Source: Muscardinus avellanarius (Eukaryota; Chordata; Mammalia; Rodentia; Gliridae). From it: a stretch of 64,000 bases of DNA. The notes under the pieces were generated by a model. That model searched no databases and was not told the origin of the DNA. It saw only the letters and a list, made by a program, of their open reading frames with translations. The stretch is taken from contig OY726572.1 of NCBI GenBank assembly GCA_963383645.1, positions 70,308,856-70,372,855 of the forward strand, in the 5' to 3' direction. Below are positions 57,727 to 64,000 of the stretch, piece by piece. The stretch's first letter is position 1; the number at the start of each line of letters is the position of its first letter. The position numbers and the translations under genes are program-made.

Positions 57727-58647
57727 TTAGTTGTCTGTTGGATGGAAAATCTTGTTTCTCTGGTTCTGGTGAGTGTTACCTATTTCTTCTTTGTAGTTAA
57801 TCTCTTTGAGTATTTTCTCTAGCGCTGGTTTTGAAGACATAAATTCCTTCAGTTTCTGTTTGTCATGGAAGCTTCTTATTTCTCCATCTAATTTGATAGA
57901 AAGTTTTGCTGGATAGGAAATTTTTGGCTGGAAGTTGTTTTCTTTCAGAGTTTGGAATATGTTACTCCAAGCCCTTCTGGCTCTCATGACTTGGTTTGGG
58001 ACGTCTGGAGTGATTCTAATTGGTTTGCCTCTGAATGTCACTTGGCCCTTTGTTTTTGTTGCCTTTAAGATTCTCTGCTTGGCTTCCACATTGGTCATTT
58101 TGACAATTATGTGGCGTGGGGATCCTCTTCTCCGATCCTGTCTAAAGGGAGTTCTATAAGTTTCCTGGACCTGTGTATCAACCTCTTGCTCTATGTTTGG
58201 AAAATTTTCTGCTATTACTTCCTTGAAGAGATTGTTGATCCCTTTGGTTTCACTTTCTTTTCCCTCCTCTATTCCAATTATTCTTAGGTTAGCTCTCTTA
58301 AAATGGGCCCATATTTCTTCAATGTCAGATTCCTGCTGTTGGATATTTTTTTCTAGATTAGAAACTATGCGTTCATTTTTGGATTGCTCATCTTCTAAGA
58401 GCGAGGTTCTGTTCTCCATGTGTTCTAATCGGTTGTTTGTGCTTTGAATTGAGGCCTTTACTTCATTAATTGCATCCTTTATCTCTTTTTGGCTCTCTCT
58501 GAGTTCTTTTCGAAGCACCTCTATTATTTCTACAGTTATTTTCCTGATTTGATCTTCTAGAAATCTCTGATTTTCTGTTTTATCAGGTTCTGATGTTGTG
58601 GGGTTGTGGGCGGTATTCATTGCTCCAGTATTATTCCTCTTTCCCAT
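57727..58647 (-). CDS. L1 ORF1p-like RNA-binding protein (half-L1 copy 2)
   Basis: Intact 306-codon frame from the ATG at 58647-58645 (MGKRNNTGAM), stop at 57729-57727. Same three-part layout as copy 1: coiled coil, RRM-like LRIIGIEEG to RHIIVKMTN, C-terminal YPAKLSIKLDG. About a dozen substitutions and one extra residue near position 12 separate the two. The charged RNA-binding stretch reads RQDRRRGSPRH here against RQDPRRGSPRH in copy 1. It lacks any ORF2 partner, so it could act only on its own RNA or with ORF2p supplied by a full L1. Confidence 0.88.
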   Translation of the reverse strand: MGKRNNTGAMNTAHNPTTSEPDKTENQRFLEDQIRKITVEIIEVLRKELRESQKEIKDAINEVKASIQSTNNRLEHMENRTSLLEDEQSKNERIVSNLEKNIQQQESDIEEIWAHFKRANLRIIGIEEGKESETKGINNLFKEVIAENFPNIEQEVDTQVQETYRTPFRQDRRRGSPRHIIVKMTNVEAKQRILKATKTKGQVTFRGKPIRITPDVPNQVMRARRAWSNIFQTLKENNFQPKISYPAKLSIKLDGEIRSFHDKQKLKEFMSSKPALEKILKEINYKEEIGNTHQNQRNKIFHPTDN

Positions 58648-58919
58648 GATTTCGGATGTTTGTGCCTTCTCTGGGTTCTTCCCTTGGGTCACTATGACTT
58701 CACTTAAGGTGTTCTGGATCTCGAGTCAGTAGTATCTCAGACCCCACTACTCCTTTACTGGGTTTTATCACAGAGTCTCCGACCCAGGGAGTCGATAGAG
58801 GCTGCTTTAAACTATGGGGGGGTGCCAGGTTGCACGTTCTCCTATGGTGTGATATCTCTGCCACCACCACTCCCTCACTGGGTACAGTGAGGTACAGTAC
58901 TGGGATTTCTCCTCTGTGG

Positions 58920-59421
58920 CCCGCAATTTGACTCACTGTTCTTGAGTACGCAGATGTAGCTGTACTGGATTTGGCGAATTCACTGCTGCTGCCGCCGCCG
59001 GTGGCAATATGGCGTCGCAGCCACGCCCTCGGCCATGAGGCTGGCGTATTTTTTCTTCTCTGGTTTTGATTTCCACTCTGAATCCCTGCAGCGTGTGCTG
59101 AGCTCAGCCACTGGGAGCTTTAAATCCTCTCTGCGCCGAAAGATCCCGCCTGGCTGTTCCGCATCGGCTCACCTTGGCTTGCTGTAGCCGTCCGATGAGT
59201 TCGCCGCTGCCGCCGGCAGTATGGCGCTGCTGCCGCGTCCTCGGGTGCGTGTGTCTCCTCTGTGGCCCTGAGCTCTGTTCTCAGTCCGCTTTCTCTCTGG
59301 AGCCTGGTGGTTTTTTTGTTTTTCTGGTGATGGTGTTTTCTGGCTATGAAAGGCGCTGGTTTTGTGGTAATGGAGATTGGTTGTTAGCAGGGCTCTTAAG
59401 CCCCGCTTTTCTCGGTCGCCC
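58920..59421 (-). promoter_or_regulatory. L1-type 5' UTR promoter of half-L1 copy 2
   Basis: CpG-rich with two monomers (atggcgtcgcag near 59009 and atggcgctgctg at 59220, about 211 bp apart), as in copy 1. A near-palindrome, ggggcttaagagccct, lies close to the 5' end on the element strand. Promoter function inferred. Confidence 0.6.
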
Positions 59422-59434
59422 TGTGTATATGTAT
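59422..59434. repeat. Target-site duplication, right copy (half-L1 copy 2)
   Basis: tgtgtatatgtat, identical to 56654-56666. Confidence 0.75.
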
Positions 59435-59620
59435 ATATACACATATATAATATATATAAAATAAAATATACCCTGTATATACATTATATATCTTATATAT
59501 GTACATATATGATATATTAAATAAAATATAATAAATATAATAAATATAATTTATAAAATATATAATTTGTAAATTTATAAATAAAATTTATTTATTTGTA
59601 TTTATTTATTTATTTATTTT
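59435..59620. repeat. AT-rich low-complexity region with (TTTA)n
   Basis: TA-rich runs, ATAAA repeats and (TTTA)n at about 59596-59620, the last being the tail of the next antisense SINE. Confidence 0.85.
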
Positions 59621-59621
59621 G

Positions 59622-59822
59622 TGCTATTTTGGGGATGGAACCCAGGGACATTCTACCTCTGAGCTACACCCCCAGTCCTATTTTTTATTCTTTATTTTGA
59701 AACAGGGTCTCACTAAGTTGCAGAGGGCCTCACTATGTAGCTGAGGCTGTCTGTGAACCGAGATCCTTCCATCTCAGCCTCCCAAGTACTGAGATTACAA
59801 GCCTGTGCCACCATGCCTGGCT
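59622..59822 (-). mobile_element. B1-dID SINE
   Basis: Antisense dimer: ttggggatggaacccaggga to gccaccatgcctggctt. Confidence 0.88.
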
Positions 59823-59936
59823 TTTGATTTTGAAAGAGTCTCACTAAGTTGCTGAGGCTGGTCTTGAACTGGTGATCCTCCTGTCTCAGCCTCAAGTACT
59901 GGGATTAACAGGTGTGTGCCACCACTCCCGACTGAA
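59823..59936 (-). mobile_element. B1-like SINE monomer
   Basis: Antisense left half in tandem: tttgaaagagtctcactaag to ccaccactcccgactg. Confidence 0.78.
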
Positions 59937-60367
59937 TTAAATGCTTCTTAGGTTTAATTTATATTTGTCCTCATGGTTGCAGATAATAAATAGTACTGTT
60001 GTTTTTTGCATATGCTTTATACACTAGAGATATTAAATTTTAGTGTACTATATACTCAGTAAACAAGCAAAAAAAAACAAAATAGAAACCAAACTGAACA
60101 ATCAAAAAATCAAAACAAAAATAACCCTACACCTAACACTGGCTTCTAGGCCTCTCTCAGTCTGGCCCTGTTACCTCTTAGATCTGAGCTGGGAGTTTTC
60201 TCCCCATCTCACCCCACCCTGGTGGCAGGGGCAAGCCTCGGGGCTTCCTCATTGATGCTGAGACTGCTGACCCTTGGATATGTTTACAGTCTTCTTTCTA
60301 CTGGCAGCTTGGTTTTCTTTCTTTCTTTTTTTAATTTGTATGCCACTTTTTATTTGAGATTATCTTG
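59937..60367. other. Unique sequence, no gene seen
   Basis: A short A-rich patch at 60070-60125 and a GC-richer stretch at 60150-60260. No coding evidence. Confidence 0.4.
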
Positions 60368-60391
60368 ACTTCTTTCTTTCTTCCTTCCTTC

Positions 60392-60430
<39 letters not shown>

Positions 60431-60448
60431 TTTTTCTTTCTTTCTTTC
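60368..60448. repeat. (CTTT)n/(CTTC)n microsatellite
   Basis: Expanded pyrimidine tail of the antisense SINE that follows. Confidence 0.9.
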
Positions 60449-60858
60449 TGGTGGTACTGGGAATGGAACTCTTCTACCTCCGCGTTACACTCCCAGACCT
60501 AGTTTATATTTTTATTTGCAAACAGGGTCTTATTTATTTATTTATTTATTTATTTTTGCAGGTCTGGAACCCAGGGGCATTCGACCTCCGAGCCACACCC
60601 CCTGCCCTAATTTTTATTCTTTATTTTGAAACCGGGTCTCACTGAGTTGCAGAGGGGCTCACTAAGTAGCTGAGGCTGTCCACGAACCGCGATCCTCCGG
60701 ATCTCAGCCTCCTGAATGCTGGGATTACAAGCGTGCGCCACCATGCCCAGGGCAAACAGGGTCTCTTAAGCCAGCGAGGCTGGCTTCGAAACTGTGCGAT
60801 CCTTCTGTCTCCGCCTCCCAAGCGCGGGGATTACAAATGTGCACCACCACACCCGGCA
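60449..60858 (-). mobile_element. B1-dID SINE (young), split by another SINE
   Basis: ID part at 60449-60530 (ctggtggtactgggaatgga) and B1 part at 60752-60858 (ggtctcttaagccagcgagg to accacacccggc). They are separated by the SINE at 60531-60751. Confidence 0.9.
60531..60751 (-). mobile_element. B1-dID SINE nested in another
   Basis: Antisense dimer with (TTTA)n tail at its left, flanked by gcaaacagggtct at 60518-60530 and 60752-60764, a perfect 13-bp duplication. A clean example of SINE-into-SINE insertion. Confidence 0.92.
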
Positions 60859-60885
60859 TGACTTCTTTTTAAAAGTGATATATTA

Positions 60886-61076
60886 ATTGGGTGTGGTGGT
60901 GTCTGTCTACAATACTAGTATTTGGGAGGCTGAGACAGGAGAATTGCAGGTTTGAGGCCAGCCTCAGCAATTTATTGATAAATCGTTTCAAATTAAAAAT
61001 AAAATAATAAAAACAGGGCTGTGGGCGTATCATGGTGGTAGAATGCCTCTACATTCAATCCCCAGAAACAAAAAAA
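60886..61076 (+). mobile_element. B1-dID SINE, old
   Basis: Sense dimer: attgggtgtggtggtgtctg; ggctgtgggcgtatcatggt; ttcaatccccagaaac. Confidence 0.82.
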
Positions 61077-62084
61077 TATATGTTTACACGGCCTCCACTA
61101 CTTCTACCAAAATCTTCCCTTTATTTTTGTCTATAGCACTTCTCACCTGTTTGTGAACTCAATTATTTTTCTTATTTATTTTGTTTGCTGTTTGCTCCTT
61201 CTCATTGGAAGGGAGTGTCAGGGATTCCCAATATTTAGTTTATTTTGTTCACTATTCTGTCTCCAAGGCCGAGTAAACCTTAACATTATTTTTGAGACGA
61301 ATGCAAAAAATCGTAAATATATATTGCCATTTTCCATTGACTTTTCCAGTATGCATAAAGAGGTTTTCCATGTAGAAAATTTTTAGTTTGCTATGGACAA
61401 ATCTGGCAGACTTCTCTTTTAGTGTCTGATCCTGATTGTGCATGCTAACCATGAGAAAAACATCTGATCACACAAGGAGAATATTCCTAGGGGCTCACAT
61501 TGAAGGAACATGAATAGATTGTTTATGACAAGCGATCAGTACCGATGATACCCTGGACTTAATTAGTCTCATTGTGGAGGACAAAAGACTTAGAACTAGA
61601 TGGATCATGTACTTATTTCTAAGTAGCTTCTAGAAAACAACTGGACTCTAACCATTGTCATCCCTGATGTTTCTTAAGTTCCTTTGTGGCTCTGGGAGAT
61701 ACCAGCAGTTAATTGTAGGGGCCTGAGGTCCAATTAAGATGGTTAGTGTTAATAAGATTCCTGTTCTGAGTATAGGAGGAATGTGATGATTACTTTTGAA
61801 ATGGAGTGTAGTACGGTCTAGATGTTTGGGTGTGGTTATGAGATTTTCATGGAGGGCAGCTGAAGCTTTAAGACAAACCCAGCACTTGGAAAACTGGCAG
61901 TCATCCAGATTGGGAAAGGAGGATGAGGGACTTTGTGATGTTTAAGGAACCAAGACAATGAAGAGAGAAGGAACCGGGAGAGAAAAACATGGCACCCTGG
62001 ACACAAAATAAAAATAAAAGCCAAGCAGGCAGTTAAGGGGACAAAACAAATTACATGCAAATCCTGTGTTCTAAACATGCATTT
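61077..62084. other. Unique sequence, no gene seen
   Basis: No repeat recognised and no exon-like frame with supporting features. Confidence 0.4.
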
Positions 62085-62304
62085 TTATTTTATTTTATTT
62101 TATTTTTTGCGGGTCTGGGGATGGAACCCAGGGGCATTTGACCTCCAAGCTACACCCCCTGCCCTATTTTTTACTCTTTATTTTGAAACCGGGTCTCACT
62201 GAGTTGCAGAGGGCCTCACTGAGTAGCTGAGGCTGTGAACCGCGATCCTCCGGTCTCAGCCTCCCGAATGCTGGGATTACAGGCGTGTGCCACCACGCCC
62301 GACT
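62085..62304 (-). mobile_element. B1-dID SINE with (TTTTA)n tail
   Basis: Antisense dimer, well preserved: tctggggatggaacccaggg to tgccaccacgcccgactt. Confidence 0.9.
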
Positions 62305-62769
62305 TGCATTTTGATGTAAAAGCCAGTGGAAGAAGCTGTTCCCCACACTCTAGTGGCAGCATGTCTTCTGGTCTTCTTAGTGAGCCTTTGAGTTTGACCC
62401 CCAGAGGAAACCGACAGCCGCGGTGTGGGATTCTGACAGCGTTTACACCAGGAAACAAGAATGCGGTTGTATGACCTGAAGTGTAAGAACAGAGTTAATG
62501 GACAATAGTACCTGGAATGGCCCTTTCAAGTCAGGCTCTTATTTATTTCCCTTTCAGTAAACCCTCCTTCCTCATTGGGCCTCATGCACAGGAGAGTCTG
62601 GGGATTCTTGGATGTGCAGCTTACATAAGCTTGGGTGTATGATTGAGAGTTTTTTTTTTTAAATTAAGAACCAGCATTTTAATAAGTTGAGGCATTTAAG
62701 GTCGTTAGGAGAGGGTGGATGTAATTTGCCTGCGAGGACATACATTTTGAAGGAAGGTAGAGGATGGAG
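62305..62769. other. Unique sequence, no gene seen
   Basis: Includes a T-tract at 62651. Nothing else recognised. Confidence 0.4.
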
Positions 62770-63680
62770 TATTATGGAATGGATTTGTTTTCTCCCAAAC
62801 TCATATATTGAAGTCTCCCCCTCAATACCTCCTCAGAACATGAGTTTCTTGGAGACGCGGTCTTTCAAGATGTAATTAAGTTCAAATGAGATCCCGGATC
62901 CTAAAAAGGAGAAATTGGACACAGATACAGAAGCAAGACTGTGAAGATAGGAGGAAAAGGAGGAAAAGATGGCTGTCTACAATCCAAAGAGAGAAACCTT
63001 CGAAGAAACCCATCCTGCCTCAGACTTTTTGCATCCAGAATTGTGAGAAAACACTTTTCTTAGGGCTCTGCGATGCAGAGGGGAAAGACAACTGTACACT
63101 CTTTTTACATTCTGAGACTTTCACAAACACCTTTGGTGCTGATTGACTTGTTGGCCTGCAGCGGCAGCTGGGCCTAGAGCCGCAGGAACTTCTCCCTCAA
63201 TCTTCAGTTTCTTCTGACTCCTGGAGCCAGCTGTGTCTGCTCAGCTTTGTTGGCGATCAAGGGCTCAGGTTTTGCATGATGGTATCATCGTCAAGGTCAT
63301 AGCTCATCAAGGTCATAGGCCGCCAGATGGAGCACAGGGCTCCCACTCATGCTCATGGGGGTTTCTACACTGCGTGAGATCTTTTCTTCTTGCTTGACTG
63401 TGGACTCCAGGGTTAGGTAAGGTCATTAGGGCAGTGCCTCGACCCAAGAGGATGTGTCCTTCTAAGAGTTGCCACCAGGGGGTCAGCTTCTTCTCTGCCT
63501 TGTGAGTACACTTGAGAAAGACCACTGTCTTCAGCCAGGTCTCGAAAGAAGTCCTGCCCTGCAGCAGGATCTTGACCTTGGCCTTTTGGCCTCCAGATTG
63601 AGAAATACGCATTTGTTTCAAATCTGTTTCTTATACAGCTTTTTTTTTTTCTTTTTTAAGCAGCTGGAACAGACTGAGAT
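62770..63680 (+). mobile_element. MLT1-like LTR, sense, with a large insertion
   Basis: Left part 62770 to about 63055: ttgaagtctccccctcaata, catgagtttcttggagacgc, aagatgtaattaagttcaaa, gagaaattggacacagatac, gaattgtgagaaaac. The LTR end reappears at about 63640-63680 as ttttttaagcagctggaaca and gactgaga. About 560 bp between them are foreign to the LTR. Confidence 0.65.
63056..63620 (-). pseudogene. Unidentified insertion with a 102-codon minus-strand frame
   Basis: GC-richer than its surroundings. The minus strand is open from about 63621 to 63313 (no clear start; first ATG near the left end, MRISQSGGQKAKVK), then stops, with more gene-like text in other frames downstream (KPEPLIANKAEQTQLAP). 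That suggests a decayed retrocopy with frameshifts. I do not recognise the parent, and neither a poly-A tail nor a duplication is clear. Confidence 0.35.
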
Positions 63681-63689
63681 ACGGGTTAT

Positions 63690-64000
63690 TTTTGTAACAA
63701 GAATATAAAGCAATAATACTGAATTTAATTGTGTGTCTGTGAGGATAGCCTGTCTTAAAAGGAACTAAATACAAAAGTCCACAATCTTTTGCCTTTTGCT
63801 AATTATGTGTATTTCCAGGCATTGCTAATTATATTCCCAAATTCCTCAAAAGAAAAATGTAAGATAAATGCTAAATGGGGATGATGAGAGGTTTTTGATT
63901 ATTTATTTTTTCTGTGTTTCTTGGAGAGAGCTGTGACAAATTCATGTTGGAATTAACCAGCAGCAAAACTCAGGGCACCTAATTTTACATTTGATCAGAG
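63690..64000. other. Unique AT-rich sequence to window end
   Basis: No feature recognised. Confidence 0.4.

Larger units (their letters stand above)
56667..59421 (-). mobile_element. Chimeric half-L1, copy 2 (ORF1 only, with antisense old ORF2 segment)
   Basis: 2,755 bp on the minus strand, same order as copy 1: 5' UTR (59421 down to 58648), intact ORF1 (58647-57727), an ancient ORF2 segment in opposite orientation (about 57690-57000), G-rich 3' UTR and tgcaccaataaaataaaatt tail (56667-56830). A few terminal 5' bases are missing relative to copy 1: it starts at GGCGACCGAG, without GAAGAT. Its distinct 13-bp duplication shows an independent insertion. Shared internal junctions prove common descent from one chimeric source. 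Confidence 0.9.

Overview
This window reads as nuclear DNA of a placental mammal, almost certainly a rodent. The dominant short repeat is a dimer: a 7SL-derived (B1/Alu-like) left part with the 'cctgtaatcccag' core, joined to a tRNA-Ala/ID-like right part with 'gtgtagctcagaggtagaa' and 'gggttcaatccccagtacc'. That is the B1-dID architecture known from dormice, squirrels and some other non-murid rodents. I see no murid B2 and no typical squirrel ID copies. A dormouse-like source would fit, but the species cannot be fixed from this sequence. I found no convincing host protein-coding exon, tRNA, rRNA or microRNA gene. The window looks intergenic or intronic, and almost everything recognisable is transposable-element sequence.

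Layout: 1-502 is the 5' UTR of an L1-type element, antisense, running off the left edge. 513-1212 is a pile of antisense SINEs around CT microsatellites. 4108-5062 is an antisense MLT1-like LTR broken by nested SINEs. 8810-13344 is a twin-primed L1 (minus strand) carrying a younger, internally deleted sense L1 (9791-13124), which itself carries a young SINE. 16806-17135 is an MLT1-like LTR. 18838-26965 is an old, nearly full-length antisense L1 with decayed ORF2/ORF1 and two 222-bp 5'-UTR monomers, interrupted at 19905-22664 by a younger chimeric half-L1. 27-49 kb is mostly unique sequence with scattered B1-dID, MIR, MaLR/MLT1 and solo LTR copies. 49492-51945 is a composite VNTR retrotransposon. 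52191-53334 is a solo LTR with a second solo LTR inside it. 56667-59421 is a second chimeric half-L1, minus strand. 59.6-62.3 kb is a SINE cluster, and 62.77-63.68 kb is an MLT1-like LTR with an unidentified insertion.

Two elements stand out. (1) At 49492-51945, inside an 18-bp perfect target-site duplication, is a composite with the logic of the hominoid SVA/LAVA elements but different parts: three 125-bp GC-rich 5' repeats, about 0.5 kb of unplaced sequence, about 11 copies of a 100-bp GC-rich VNTR, then an L1 3' end and an A-rich tail. (2) Two copies of one chimeric half-L1 share the same build: L1 5' UTR, an intact ORF1, an antisense piece of much older L1 ORF2, and an L1 3' end. ORF2 is missing. 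Each sits between its own target-site duplications, so the chimera was copied as a unit; it resembles HAL1 in concept. Both elements end in the same G-rich L1 3' module, so both were probably moved in trans by the L1 machinery of this genome.
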